The notes beneath the pieces were generated by a model. The model did no database searches. It was given only the letters and a program-made list of their open reading frames with translations, and was not told the origin of the DNA. Position numbers and translations under genes: made by a program. Of a DNA stretch of 64,000 bases, positions 17,944 to 26,976 are shown in pieces. Source of the stretch: Flexistipes sinusarabici DSM 4947 (GTDB lineage: Bacteria > Chrysiogenota > Deferribacteres > Deferribacterales > Flexistipitaceae). The DNA is taken from contig NC_015672.1 of assembly GCF_000218625.1 (NCBI RefSeq), positions 2,145,451 through 2,209,450 on the forward strand. The letters run 5' to 3'. Every line of letters starts with the position of its first letter. Positions within the stretch are counted from its first letter, which is position 1.

Positions 17944-18486
17944 ATGTTTGTAAAGATTTGCGGCATGAAGACAGACGAGCAGATAAGATATGCTGCAAGT
18001 CTGAATTACAGTATGATAGGTGTTGTGCTTCACAATGGGAGCAAACGGTTCGTGTGTATTGAAAAAGCAAAAGAGCTGGCAAAATGTGCTAAAGAAACAG
18101 GAATTAAAAGTGCTGCCGTCGGACTCACTTACGATGAGGTTCAAAATGTGGCTGAATACTTTGACTACATACAAATTTATGAACCGGTAAAAACAAAATT
18201 CCCGACAATCTTTGCAACATCTGAAGAGCCTGCTGACAATATAAAATACGAATATCTTTTGTATGATATGAGCAGAGGTTCGGGAGCTTTTGAAAATTTC
18301 AAAAGCTGGATTGAAAAATACAGAGAAACCATCATACTTGCAGGCGGACTTAATGCTAACAATGTTGCACGGATCATCAGAAGATACCGGCCGTTTGGAG
18401 TGGATGTTTCCAGCGGTGTGGAAGATAAAACGGGAGAAAAAAACTTTGACAAAATGAGAAAATTCATATTGCAGACAATGTTTTAA
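17944..18486 (+). CDS. trpF: Phosphoribosylanthranilate isomerase
   Basis: The 180-residue protein starts MFVKICGMKTDEQIR, the normal N-terminal CG motif with the catalytic Cys. It ends with LAGGLNANNVARI and GVDVSSGVED, the phosphate-binding loops. It is shorter than the usual 200-210 residues, with the central barrel compact around a diverged segment (residues 60-110), but both catalytic ends are present. It isomerises PRA to CdRP. A 40-base gap with AAGGGGGAAAG leads to trpB. Confidence 0.93.
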   Translation: MFVKICGMKTDEQIRYAASLNYSMIGVVLHNGSKRFVCIEKAKELAKCAKETGIKSAAVGLTYDEVQNVAEYFDYIQIYEPVKTKFPTIFATSEEPADNIKYEYLLYDMSRGSGAFENFKSWIEKYRETIILAGGLNANNVARIIRRYRPFGVDVSSGVEDKTGEKNFDKMRKFILQTMF

Positions 18487-18526
18487 TAAAAAGAGAACAT
18501 AAGATTACATTTGGCAAGGGGGAAAG

Positions 18527-19696
18527 ATGAACAACGGATTTTACGGGGAATACGGGGGGCAGTTTGTGGCGGAAACGCTCATGCCGGCCTTGAACGAACT
18601 GGAAAGAAATTTCTTTAAAGCAAAAAATGATGCAAATTTTAACAATAAATTTCTTAAATATATGAATGATTACGCAGGCAGGCCGACACCGGTCTATTAT
18701 GCTGAAAATCTTTCAGAGAAATACGGTTTTAATCTTTACCTGAAAAGGGAAGATCTGCTTCATACCGGAGCACACAAAATTAACAATACAATTGGGCAGG
18801 CTTTGCTTGCCCTGCAGATGGGTAAAAAGCGGATCATAGCAGAAACCGGTGCAGGGCAGCACGGCGTGGCAACGGCCACAGCATGTGCACTTTTCAATCT
18901 GGAATGCGAAATATATATGGGAAAAACGGATGCAGAGAGACAAAGAGTTAACGTTGAAAAAATGGAAATGCTGGGCGCAAAAGTCACTGTTGTGGATAAG
19001 GGGAGCAAAACACTTAAAGACGCTGTCAGTGCCTGTTTAAAGGACTGGGTGGCAAATGTAGACGATACCCATTATCTGCTCGGTTCAGCTTTAGGTCCGC
19101 ACCCTTTTCCGTCTGTAGTATCCCACTTTCAATCCGTTATCGGCCGGGAAGCGAGGGAATACTTTGAGTCATCAGACAAACTGCCCGATTATGTCATTGC
19201 ATGTGTAGGCGGTGGCAGCAACGCCATCGGTATTTTCAGAGGATTTATGGATACGGAAGTTGAGCTTATCGGTGTGGAAGCGGGAGGATTAAGTGATAAA
19301 CCCGGAGAACACGCCATAAGATTCGGCAAAGGCCAAAAGGGAATCTTTCAGGGTTCGCATTCATATGTAATTCTGCAGAAAAACGGACAGATTGCCCCTG
19401 TTCATTCCGTTTCAGCAGGTCTTGATTATCCAGGGGTAGGACCTGAGCATGCATTTTTAAAAGACAGCAAAAGAGTAAAATACGAATTCTGCAGGGATGA
19501 AGATGCAATTTTTGCATTTTATGAACTCACCCGGAATGAAGGAATCATACCGGCACTCGAATCAAGCCACGCTTTGGGATATATATTCAAAAACAGTAAT
19601 TTTTTCAAAGAGAAGAATATTCTGCTGAACCTTTCCGGCAGAGGGGACAAGGATTTGGAAATTGTCAGGGAATACAGAGGAGGAAGCCTGTCATGA
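18527..19696 (+). CDS. trpB: Tryptophan synthase beta chain
   Basis: The 389-residue PLP enzyme has the Schiff-base lysine in HTGAHKINNTIGQ, the QHGVATA substrate loop and the phosphate-binding GGGSNAIG. It joins indole with serine. The ATGA overlap with trpA couples the two subunits that form the alpha2beta2 complex. It is TrpB1-type, as expected for a gene paired with trpA. Confidence 0.97.
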   Translation: MNNGFYGEYGGQFVAETLMPALNELERNFFKAKNDANFNNKFLKYMNDYAGRPTPVYYAENLSEKYGFNLYLKREDLLHTGAHKINNTIGQALLALQMGKKRIIAETGAGQHGVATATACALFNLECEIYMGKTDAERQRVNVEKMEMLGAKVTVVDKGSKTLKDAVSACLKDWVANVDDTHYLLGSALGPHPFPSVVSHFQSVIGREAREYFESSDKLPDYVIACVGGGSNAIGIFRGFMDTEVELIGVEAGGLSDKPGEHAIRFGKGQKGIFQGSHSYVILQKNGQIAPVHSVSAGLDYPGVGPEHAFLKDSKRVKYEFCRDEDAIFAFYELTRNEGIIPALESSHALGYIFKNSNFFKEKNILLNLSGRGDKDLEIVREYRGGSLS

Positions 19697-20415
19697 AAGG
19701 AATCTACATGATGATCGGATATCCGGACATCGAAACATTTAAAGAGGAATTCATTTTTTCCCAGAACTGCGGGCTTGATTTTGTGGAAATCGGTATCCCC
19801 TTTAACGACCCGGTGGCTGACGGTCCGGTTATTTCCGAAGCCGGAGAAAATGTTCTGACAAAACAGATAAACATTGAAGAATTAATGGATTTTATCCGTG
19901 AAAACAAAAAAACCAAAATATATATAATGACTTATTCCAATATAATTTATCATTATGGAGCCGAAAATTTCAGTAAAAAATATAAAAGTACAATTGATGG
20001 AGTGATTATAGCTGATTTGCCTAATGAATATCACTGCTTTTTCAAGGAAGAAGGGTTCGAGATTCCGATCATTCCCTTTGCTACAACAGATACCGACGCC
20101 GGTAAACTCACACAATATCTTGATGGTCAGAATTTTATCTATTTTGTCGGACTGAAAGGCGTTACGGGCTCAAAAGCGGACTTAAACAATCAGGTAAATA
20201 TCAAAAAAATAAAAGAAGTAAAAGAAAAATCGGGTTACAAGGTGGTTTTTGGTTTCGGAATCAAAACACCGGCTGATGCATCGGCTGTTATGAAATTTGC
20301 CGACGGTTTCGTGGTGGGAACAGAGGTTGTAAAAAGGCAGCCGGAGCCGGAAGAATTCAAAAAATATGTTAAATCGCTGACAGAAAGCGGGGAAATATAT
20401 ATACGTAATGGGTAA
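19693..20415 (+). CDS. trpA: Tryptophan synthase alpha chain
   Basis: The 240-residue TIM barrel has the catalytic Glu in DFVEIGIPFNDPVADGPVI and the Asp in IADLPNEY, and the phosphate loop in VFGFGIKTPADA. It is about 25 residues shorter than usual because it begins close to strand 1 (MKGIYMMIGYPD). It splits indole-glycerol phosphate to indole. It closes the trp operon; downstream is a block of near-repeats that can form long hairpins and may terminate transcription. Confidence 0.95.
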   Translation: MKGIYMMIGYPDIETFKEEFIFSQNCGLDFVEIGIPFNDPVADGPVISEAGENVLTKQINIEELMDFIRENKKTKIYIMTYSNIIYHYGAENFSKKYKSTIDGVIIADLPNEYHCFFKEEGFEIPIIPFATTDTDAGKLTQYLDGQNFIYFVGLKGVTGSKADLNNQVNIKKIKEVKEKSGYKVVFGFGIKTPADASAVMKFADGFVVGTEVVKRQPEPEEFKKYVKSLTESGEIYIRNG

Positions 20416-20606
20416 TACCGTAATGCGTAATGAGTAAGAGCCGTGATGCGTTAAGCGTAACACGTAATCCGTAATGGGTGATGGGGGAGTTCAACGTTCA
20501 ACATTCAAAATTACTTAGCACTAATTCTCTACCTCCTATCTGACTACCTCACCATCTACACAGGACTTTCCCATTACCCTATTACGCATCACCTATTACG
20601 GCATTT
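20416..20606. repeat. Drifting GTAATGCG arrays in inverted orientation
   Basis: The first part (20404-20485) contains a run of GTAATGCG / GTAATGAG / GTGATGCG near-repeats. The last part (20567-20603) carries the same words on the opposite strand (TATTACGCATCACCTATTAC). GTTCAACATTCAAA and CTACCTCACC words lie between. It sits between the convergent ends of trpA and the next gene. Confidence 0.65.
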
Positions 20607-20918
20607 TTAGAAAAAATAATGGAAAAGCCAGTCGAGGCGGCCGCGTTTAATAAAATACATACCGCTGAATTTCATAATTTCACGAATTTTCCGCCTCATC
20701 CCAGGAGTATAGCAGTGGATATGACAATCTTTACATTTGGGCTTAGGGTCAAGCGGACACTTTTCGTCCCTCTTCAGGGCATATTCCAGAACTTCTCTGC
20801 ACTCAGGACAGTATCCACCCTCATATCTCCCATGATGAGTTTTGCAGTAAACATGGATAAATTTTCTTAAGATTTTTGCATCTTTTTTTATCCGTTTTTC
20901 TTTGGTTTTCATAAGCAA
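20607..20918 (-). CDS. YgbA-like nitrous-oxide-stimulated-promoter family protein
   Basis: The 103-residue basic protein has clustered cysteines (CKTHHG, CPECREVLEYA, CPLDPKPKCKDCHIHCY) and the C-terminal MRRKIREIMKFSG characteristic of the YgbA_NO family. E. coli YgbA is induced by nitric oxide through NsrR; its role is poorly known. The cysteine pattern suggests a metal or iron-sulphur site. A TTG start at 20918 has GAGG seven bases upstream; the ATG at 20912 is the alternative. It lies just downstream of a small protein with a similar CXC/CXXC make-up. Confidence 0.72.
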   Translation of the reverse strand: MLMKTKEKRIKKDAKILRKFIHVYCKTHHGRYEGGYCPECREVLEYALKRDEKCPLDPKPKCKDCHIHCYTPGMRRKIREIMKFSGMYFIKRGRLDWLFHYFF

Positions 20919-20938
20919 AAGCCGGCCTCAACTATCCT

Positions 20939-21178
20939 TTAGTATCCCTTTCCAGCCGCCATAACATTGGCCGGATCAAATGCGTGGCAGGGAGTCACTC
21001 CGTATGTCATTCCACATGCCGGACAGTTCATCTCAAACGTTTCATACATAAATTCCTCTCCACATGTGCATTTATAATCAAATGGCATTGGAACATACTG
21101 CATGTTAAACCCCATCATTCTGATTTTATTCACCACTTCTTTACCGTTTTCAAAGCTTCCGCTACAGCCTTCGTGCAT
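20939..21178 (-). CDS. Small zinc-ribbon-like protein of unknown function
   Basis: From the ATG at 21178 (GGAGG five bases upstream) this is 79 residues. Four cysteines in two pairs (CTCG and CPACG) separated by about 13 residues suggest a zinc ribbon. Two more cysteines lie near each end (EGCSG and TPCHAFD). I do not recognise the family. It is 20 bases upstream of the YgbA-like gene on the same strand and probably co-transcribed. Confidence 0.72.
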   Translation of the reverse strand: MHEGCSGSFENGKEVVNKIRMMGFNMQYVPMPFDYKCTCGEEFMYETFEMNCPACGMTYGVTPCHAFDPANVMAAGKGY

Positions 21179-21215
21179 AACAACCTCCAATTTAATTTAT
21201 ATTTTTTTCCTAAAT

Positions 21216-21377
21216 TTAATTTTCAAATTTCGCACTTGCACCTTCTGCAAGTCTTTGCGAGGAGCGAATGCGACGAAGCAATCTCGATGCTTTTCAGATT
21301 TTGAGATTGCCATCCGCCCACTTAAGGCGTTAAGTGGGCGGTCGCAATGACCGAATTAAGTGCGAAACTTGAATTAA
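21216..21377. repeat. MITE-like element with TTTCGCACTT terminal inverted repeats
   Basis: The left end TTAATTTTCAAATTTCGCAC faces the right end GTGCGAAACTTGAATTAA. Inside are the GCGAGGAGCG..GACGAAGCAATCTC motif and a covarying hairpin at 21314-21341. The 374-base element at 53717 has the same ends and similar contents, and 9672-9712 has the ends only. It carries no gene. Confidence 0.7.
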
Positions 21378-21401
21378 TTTTTAAACCTAAATGTTTAAAC
21401 C

Positions 21402-22406
21402 TTAAGATAACGTTTCTCCGTTTCTCAGTTTATTCCTGTATTCCAGAAGCTTGTCATCAATCTCCTGCAATTTCGGCAGTAAACTTCTTTCTTCTTCCTC
21501 CACTTCTATGACCTTACATATACCTCCGTTTTTAATGACCAGTCTTTTGTCCCCCAAAAGTGCCAGAATAGGATCATGGGTGGCCATCAAAACGATTTTC
21601 TCTTTTTTTACAAGCAGATTTAATGCTTTGCGCCTGTCAATACCTGCATTTTCAATTTCATCGATAAGCACTATCGGTGATTTGCTTAAAACCGCCGCAT
21701 CGGCAATCATAAGTGCTCTTGACTGCCCGCCGCTTAACGATGTAATCTGTGTATCCCTGTCAAACCTTTCTCCGGCCAGTTCATTGGCCAGTTTAAAAAC
21801 CTCGTCAACCTTCTCATCCGGTCTTTCCACAAGCCTGCTTTCTGCATGCATTTTCACAAATTCTTCCACCGTTAAATCCATCACAAAATTCATATTCTGA
21901 CTTAATTGAGCCACCAGTTTATACTCAATGGAAAACCGCCATTTTTTATCGGGTTTTGCACCATTGATGAGCACAAGCCTCTGCGTAGGTGTATCCTTTT
22001 GTGCAACCCACTCAATATCCGCCAAAAGCCTGCTTTTACCGGATCCGGTCGGCCCCACTATACAAACAACTTCACCCTTTCTGATATGCAGATTTATATT
22101 TTCATCTCTGCCGTTTTTATCTTTACCTCCGTATATCGTTATACTCTCCACATCGGCAGATGATTCGTCTTCCTCCATCGTTTCCACGAGATCCGCAAGA
22201 GAATTGACAAGAGAATCTCTGTCTATAGCATTCTCTTCCAGGAAATCTTCTGACAGACTTTCCAGATACTTTGAAAAGGATTTCTCCAGGTCATCATCAA
22301 AAATTTCCAGACCGAAAGAATCGAAAAAATCCTTTGCAAAAGGATATATATTGAGCAATTCCTCTATTTTCATATTTTCCAGTTTTGAAACTGCAGCTGT
22401 TTGCAT
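21402..22406 (-). CDS. Cytoplasmic ABC-type ATPase with N-terminal DUF1858-like domain
   Basis: The 334-residue protein has a helical N-terminal part (MKIEELLNIYPFAKDFFDSF, DUF1858/ScdA-N-like). An ABC ATPase domain follows with Walker A GPTGSGKS, signature SLSGGQ, Walker B IVLIDEIENAG and the H-loop MATHDP. The Walker B Glu and D-loop are intact, so it should hydrolyse ATP. No permease gene is adjacent, which is odd for an importer. It is last in a three-gene minus-strand cassette after the GTPase and the solute-binding-like protein, with 11 bases between genes. I cannot assign a substrate. Confidence 0.82.
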   Translation of the reverse strand: MQTAAVSKLENMKIEELLNIYPFAKDFFDSFGLEIFDDDLEKSFSKYLESLSEDFLEENAIDRDSLVNSLADLVETMEEDESSADVESITIYGGKDKNGRDENINLHIRKGEVVCIVGPTGSGKSRLLADIEWVAQKDTPTQRLVLINGAKPDKKWRFSIEYKLVAQLSQNMNFVMDLTVEEFVKMHAESRLVERPDEKVDEVFKLANELAGERFDRDTQITSLSGGQSRALMIADAAVLSKSPIVLIDEIENAGIDRRKALNLLVKKEKIVLMATHDPILALLGDKRLVIKNGGICKVIEVEEEERSLLPKLQEIDDKLLEYRNKLRNGETLS

Positions 22407-22417
22407 TCTCTCCCCCC

Positions 22418-23101
22418 TTACGAGTCCATTTTTCTGACATTGCCCATCTGGTACTCATCCCCTATCTTTGTTTCACCAAGACAGTAAGAACACAGTGCCG
22501 AAGGCATTGAGAATCTCAGCTTTTTGCCTTTGAGTGTTTCATGCTCTGCAGAATCATACAGAAAACTGGACAGCTCAAAAGCTCCCTGTCCGGTAACCCC
22601 GTTAACATTTAAAATAACGGCTTTGGGATTTACATGTTTTACCCTTGAGGCAAAAACTTCCCGCTCAGCCTGTGATACTATATCTCCTTTCGTAATAACA
22701 ACCACATCGGCAGATTTTAGCATGGGGCCGATTTTTTTCGGGGTATTTACCCCGCTCAAATTATCTATAACACAAACCGCCGTCACCTCTTTTATATGAG
22801 GGGAGCATCTGTTACACAGACCGGCACTTTCACTGATTAAGATATCAAGACCTAACTCTTTACCCCATTCAAAACAGGCTTCCACATTACTGACAAAGTA
22901 GTGATCAGGGCACAATGACCCCGAAAGCCCTTTTCTCACCGGAATATCCTTTTTTTCATAAAGCTTGTCATCATCGGTGGAAAGACAGTCGAACTTAACA
23001 ACCCCGACATTCATTTCACGCTGTTTGAATGCATCAATAACCTTTAGAATCACTGAAGTTTTCCCGGATGAAGGGGGGCCTGAAATTGTCAGAAATTTCA
23101 T
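22418..23101 (-). CDS. UreG/HypB/CobW-like P-loop GTPase
   Basis: The 227-residue protein has Walker A GPPSSGKTS, a metal-type region LSTDDDKLYEKKDIPVRKG, the switch-like ISESAGLCNRCSPHIKE and the guanine motif TKGD. This pattern belongs to the SIMIBI metallochaperone GTPases that load nickel, cobalt or zinc. Two cysteine pairs (LCNRC and CSYC) could hold a metal. It overlaps the upstream gene by four bases (ATGA) and is followed by the ABC ATPase. A role in metal or cofactor delivery is inference. Confidence 0.85.
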   Translation of the reverse strand: MKFLTISGPPSSGKTSVILKVIDAFKQREMNVGVVKFDCLSTDDDKLYEKKDIPVRKGLSGSLCPDHYFVSNVEACFEWGKELGLDILISESAGLCNRCSPHIKEVTAVCVIDNLSGVNTPKKIGPMLKSADVVVITKGDIVSQAEREVFASRVKHVNPKAVILNVNGVTGQGAFELSSFLYDSAEHETLKGKKLRFSMPSALCSYCLGETKIGDEYQMGNVRKMDS

Positions 23102-24327
23102 ACAGTCACCTCCGAAGCACTCTCCTCAAAAACAGTGTTTACTTCTTTAATAAGTGCATCGATATCGTTATTATAAATATAATCCCATCCAAGCCATTTG
23201 AATGGAGCATTTTCGGGCAAATTATTGTCAACCTCATTATTCAGAGAGGGGAACAACCCTCTGTGTGAAAGAATCTCCCCGACTTCCGGACTGCTGAGAT
23301 AATCGGCAATGGGTTTTAATTCTTTTTCTTTATCCCTTTTGGTCAGCATGAAAATCGGTGAAATGATAGCACCGTCGGAAGGCCAGACAACCTTCATTGT
23401 TTTGGAGTCCCTCACCATTTTGGTGAAAAAATACGGCATTATCGTAATAACTGGCTTTTCTTCAATTTTTTTGCCTGCATTTTTTACCATCTGTGATGGG
23501 TGCATAGATTTCATAAGGCTCTTGCCAAGCTTTTCAACACCCTCTTTACCGTAATCTTTATAAATATTGAGCAGAATACCGTTGAAAAGGTCAAAATCTC
23601 CGACGGGAAGGGCAACTTTCTGTCTGTACTTTTCGTCAAAAATATCTTCCCACGACTGAGGAACAGGTAAGTCTCCAAGTTCCTGAAGATTAACCATAAA
23701 GACCGCCGGAACAACGGAAATAACAGAATAATGTCCCTGCTTGTCTACAATATCCAATCCTTTAAAATCCTCATTTAACTCAAAATCCGTCAGATCTTTG
23801 AACACGTCATTATTTTTGAACTTTTCCACAGAATCCTTGCCGAAAAAGGCCTCAAAACCAGCCGAGATAAAAACATCCGGCAATTTATCAGCACTATCCA
23901 CTGTCAAAATATTTTTCAGGAAATCTGCACCCAAAGAGGCGGCCTCCAGTTTATAATCAACCTTCAGCTCATATCTTCTCTGATAATCTTCCAAAAATCC
24001 GTCAAATTTCTCCATTAACGGGACCCTGACAGGGCAGGGAAGAAGACCCGTTATATTTATATCGGCATTCTCTTTTCGGGTATCTTTCAGCGTAACATCA
24101 ACATTGTTTTCAGTTTCTGCTATTTTATCTTCAAGCATATTTATATATGTTTCCACATCATACTTTTTGGATTTTAGAGCAGATTCAAGTTTCAGAATTT
24201 TACCGACTGACTTAAGTTTTTTTTCATCTTCAAACTGGGAAAAGCCGTTATTAACAAAAACATCCAAGGTTTGGGGATATTGATTCACAATTTCAAATAT
24301 CGTCATTTTTCCATTTATTTTATTCAT
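23098..24327 (-). CDS. Solute-binding-like protein without signal peptide, N-terminal DUF1858-like domain
   Basis: The 409-residue protein begins with a DUF1858-like helical unit (MTIFEIVNQYPQTLDVFVNN) instead of a signal peptide. It continues as a family-1 type solute-binding fold (about 95-405; segments LPDVFISAGFEAFFG, AVFMVNLQELGDLPVPQSWED, YLSSPEVGEILSHRGLFPS). The ABC ATPase of the same cassette has a similar N-terminal unit, so the two may interact through it. A binding protein kept in the cytoplasm is unusual and suggests trafficking inside the cell rather than import. Start ATG has GGAGG upstream. An FNR-type box lies 59 bases upstream of the start codon. Confidence 0.8.
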   Translation of the reverse strand: MNKINGKMTIFEIVNQYPQTLDVFVNNGFSQFEDEKKLKSVGKILKLESALKSKKYDVETYINMLEDKIAETENNVDVTLKDTRKENADINITGLLPCPVRVPLMEKFDGFLEDYQRRYELKVDYKLEAASLGADFLKNILTVDSADKLPDVFISAGFEAFFGKDSVEKFKNNDVFKDLTDFELNEDFKGLDIVDKQGHYSVISVVPAVFMVNLQELGDLPVPQSWEDIFDEKYRQKVALPVGDFDLFNGILLNIYKDYGKEGVEKLGKSLMKSMHPSQMVKNAGKKIEEKPVITIMPYFFTKMVRDSKTMKVVWPSDGAIISPIFMLTKRDKEKELKPIADYLSSPEVGEILSHRGLFPSLNNEVDNNLPENAPFKWLGWDYIYNNDIDALIKEVNTVFEESASEVTV

Positions 24328-24385
24328 TTAAACCTCCGTTATCTTCTTTATTGTAGGAAGTATAGGGAAAAATTCGACAATTAAA

Positions 24386-24399
24386 TTGATATGAATCAA
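24386..24399 (-). promoter_or_regulatory. FNR/CRP-family binding site
   Basis: TTGATATGAATCAA fits TTGAT-N4-ATCAA exactly. It lies 59 bases upstream of the solute-binding-like gene, a normal position for an activator site, so the cassette is probably induced when oxygen is absent or nitrogen oxides are present. Confidence 0.65.
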
Positions 24400-24630
24400 A
24401 AACAGAAAAAAACTTTAAACAAAGGAGATAATCTGCAAAAAGAGCTGTAAGACGTAAAACACGAGGTTATAGAAAGTGGTTAGGGGTAGTAGGGGTATTA
24501 AAGGTAGTAGGGGTATTAAAGGCAGTTCAGGTGGTTGATTTACCAATATATTATTAAACAAATACACCACTCAACTACTTAACAAATTACAACTCTTCTA
24601 TCTCACTATCTTCCCTACCTCACTATTTCA
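24400..24630. repeat. Intergenic near-repeats with an 18-base tandem duplication
   Basis: GGTAGTAGGGGTATTAAA occurs twice in exact tandem (24485-24520). The rest is of the form CCAATATATT, CAAATACACC and CTACCTCACTATTTCACTAC. I see no gene between 24328 and 24630. Confidence 0.7.
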
Positions 24631-25506
24631 CTACTTCTCTCTTTTCAGCAATGGAAAACCAAGTTTTTCCCTGCTTTCCACATAACCTTCGGCACAAAGT
24701 TTGGCAAGATGCCTCACCCTTCCTATATACCCCGTTCTTTCGGTTACGGAAATTGCATTTCTGGCATCCAGCAGGTTAAATGTATGGCTGCATTTCAGGC
24801 AGTAATCATAAGCTGGCAGAACAATACCCTTTTCCACAAGCTGTCTGCATTCTTTTTCATACATCTCGAAAAGCTCAAAAAGCATATCGGTATCGGCTTC
24901 TTCAAAATTATATTTCGAAAATTCCACTTCATTTCTATGGTAAACATCACCGTAAGTGAGGTTCTCGTTCCATGCCAAATCAAAAACAGAATCCACCTTC
25001 TGAAGATACATGGCAATTCTTTCTATACCGTATGTTATTTCTCCGGAAACAGGTTTTAAATCAAGGCCTCCGGCCTGCTGAAAGTATGTAAACTGCGTAA
25101 TCTCCATACCGTCAAGCCAGACTTCCCAACCGAGGCCCCATGCCCCGAGAGTGGGCGATTCCCAGTCATCCTCCACAAACCTTATATCATGCTCCAGCGG
25201 ATCTATGCCGAGATAAACGAGACTCTCCAAATACAAATCCTGTATATCCTCCGGCGAAGGTTTTAGAAGTACCTGGAACTGATAATAGTGTTGCAGCCTG
25301 TTCGGATTGTCACCATATCTGCCGTCTGTGGGACGTCTGCTGGGCTCAACATAAGCTGAATTCCATGGTTCGGGCCCGAGACATCTGAGAAAAGTGGCGG
25401 GATTAAATGTCCCCGCACCAACTTCTATATCGTAAGGCTGATAAATAATACAGCCTTTTTTAGCCCAAAATTCCTGCAACTTGAGAATAACATCCTGGAA
25501 ATACAT
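24631..25506 (-). CDS. glyQ: Glycyl-tRNA synthetase alpha subunit
   Basis: The 291-residue class II catalytic subunit has typical segments: [57 protein letters not shown] and [18 protein letters not shown]. It charges tRNA-Gly together with the beta subunit GlyS. No glyS gene lies next to it, whereas the two are usually adjacent; the next gene downstream belongs to the unrelated cassette and 230 bases of repeats separate them. Confidence 0.96.
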   Translation of the reverse strand: MYFQDVILKLQEFWAKKGCIIYQPYDIEVGAGTFNPATFLRCLGPEPWNSAYVEPSRRPTDGRYGDNPNRLQHYYQFQVLLKPSPEDIQDLYLESLVYLGIDPLEHDIRFVEDDWESPTLGAWGLGWEVWLDGMEITQFTYFQQAGGLDLKPVSGEITYGIERIAMYLQKVDSVFDLAWNENLTYGDVYHRNEVEFSKYNFEEADTDMLFELFEMYEKECRQLVEKGIVLPAYDYCLKCSHTFNLLDARNAISVTERTGYIGRVRHLAKLCAEGYVESREKLGFPLLKREK

Positions 25507-25538
25507 ATACTCTCCTTGTTAACTTAAAACATCCGGTT

Positions 25539-26750
25539 TTACTGTTTTTTCCTTTTGGCTTCCGCCTTCAAAGGCAGCGAATGAAGCTTTATAAATCCCG
25601 TTGCATCCGTCTGGTTATAAGCGCCCAAATCGTCATCCATTGAAACTACAAGTTCATCATACAGCGAATCGGAAGATTCTCTTGAAACCGGCACGATATT
25701 TCCTTTATAAAGTTCAAGTTTTACTTTTCCGTTGACATATTCCTGGGATTTTTCCGCCATGGCTTTCAGACAATCCAGTTCATCTGTATACCAATACCCT
25801 GCGTAAACCAATTGAGCAAAACGGGGCATTAAAGTATCTTTCAGATTTATTACTCCACCGCTCAAAGTCAGCCCTTCAAGATCTCTGTGTGCTTCCATAA
25901 GAATCGCAGCTCCCGGTGTTTCATAAACTCCTCTGGATTTCATCCCCACATACCTGCTTTCGACTATATCAATTCTGCCGATACCGTTTCTTCCGCCTAT
26001 TTTGTTCAATTCACTGAGCATATCAACCGGTTTTAAAGCTTTGCCGTTAAGCTTAACAGCCTCTCCCTTTTCAAACTCTATCTCAATAACTTCCTTTTCA
26101 TCCGGTGCATCTTCAGGACTTGTACTAAGCTCAAACATATCCTTCGGCGGTTTTTTAGCCGGATCTTCCAGAATACCGGCCTCAAAACTTATATGCATAA
26201 GATTTTCATCGGAGCTCCACGGCTGATCGGAAGTTGCCTTTACAGGGATATTATGTTCGGCTGCAAAATCCATGGCCTCTTTCCTTCCCTTGATTTTATT
26301 AAAAAACTCCGGCTCACGCCACGGAACAATAGCTTTCAACTCAGGAGCAAGGGCAGCTGCCGACAGCTCAAACCTCACCTGATCGTTCCCTTTACCTGTT
26401 GCCCCATGGGAAATATATTTTGCACCGGTTTTGCGGGCTACTTCAACCATCCCTTTTGTAATAACAGGTCTTGCAAGTGATGTACCCAAAAGATACCTGC
26501 CTTCATAAACTGCATTGAACTTTACCGACGTGTAAACAAATTCCTTTACAAACTCTTCTTTCAGATCCACAACATGAAAATCAACAGCACCGGAAGCAAA
26601 TGCTTTCTCTTTTATTTCTTCGTAATCATCCCTCTGTCCTAAATCTGCAACATAGGCCACAACATCATAACCTTTTAAGTCAAGCCATTTCAGGATTACC
26701 GAAGTATCAAGACCTCCGGAATATGCAAGTACCACTTTATCTCTGCTCAT
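25539..26750 (-). CDS. argG: Argininosuccinate synthase
   Basis: The 403-residue protein has the N-type ATP pyrophosphatase loop AYSGGLDTSV, the aspartate/citrulline site regions SHGATGKGNDQVRFE and GIGRIDIVESRYVGMKSRGVYETPG (written in parts here). It joins citrulline and aspartate in arginine synthesis. I took ATG at 26750, seven bases after GGAGG, over the preceding TTG. No other arg genes are adjacent. glyQ follows after 32 bases. Confidence 0.96.
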   Translation of the reverse strand: MSRDKVVLAYSGGLDTSVILKWLDLKGYDVVAYVADLGQRDDYEEIKEKAFASGAVDFHVVDLKEEFVKEFVYTSVKFNAVYEGRYLLGTSLARPVITKGMVEVARKTGAKYISHGATGKGNDQVRFELSAAALAPELKAIVPWREPEFFNKIKGRKEAMDFAAEHNIPVKATSDQPWSSDENLMHISFEAGILEDPAKKPPKDMFELSTSPEDAPDEKEVIEIEFEKGEAVKLNGKALKPVDMLSELNKIGGRNGIGRIDIVESRYVGMKSRGVYETPGAAILMEAHRDLEGLTLSGGVINLKDTLMPRFAQLVYAGYWYTDELDCLKAMAEKSQEYVNGKVKLELYKGNIVPVSRESSDSLYDELVVSMDDDLGAYNQTDATGFIKLHSLPLKAEAKRKKQ

Positions 26751-26976
26751 CAAAAAACCTCCGGGTCAAATTTACCATTCAAAAAAACCTATACTCCATT
26801 AACCGCTAATATTCAACATCAAAGTTCAAATGCGTGATAAGTAATAAGTGATGCGTAACGCGTAATGAGTGATGAGCTCAATGTTCAAAGTTCAAGGTTC
26901 AAAGTTGTTTAGTGCTTAACACTTAGTACTCTACTTCTCCATCTCACTCTCTCACCAGTAAGTTACCCCAGCCCGG
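26751..26976. repeat. Intergenic near-repeat block
   Basis: Runs of GTAATAAGTGATGCGTAACG, GTTCAAAGTTCAAGG, TTAACACTTAGTACT and CATCTCACTCTCTCACC follow one another. The same word classes occur at 20416, 39833 and 7921. I see no gene. Confidence 0.65.

Noticed and set aside
21216-21377. Hairpins in the element as a CRISPR array
   Set aside because: Repeats are inverted and few, not directly repeated with spacers of equal length.
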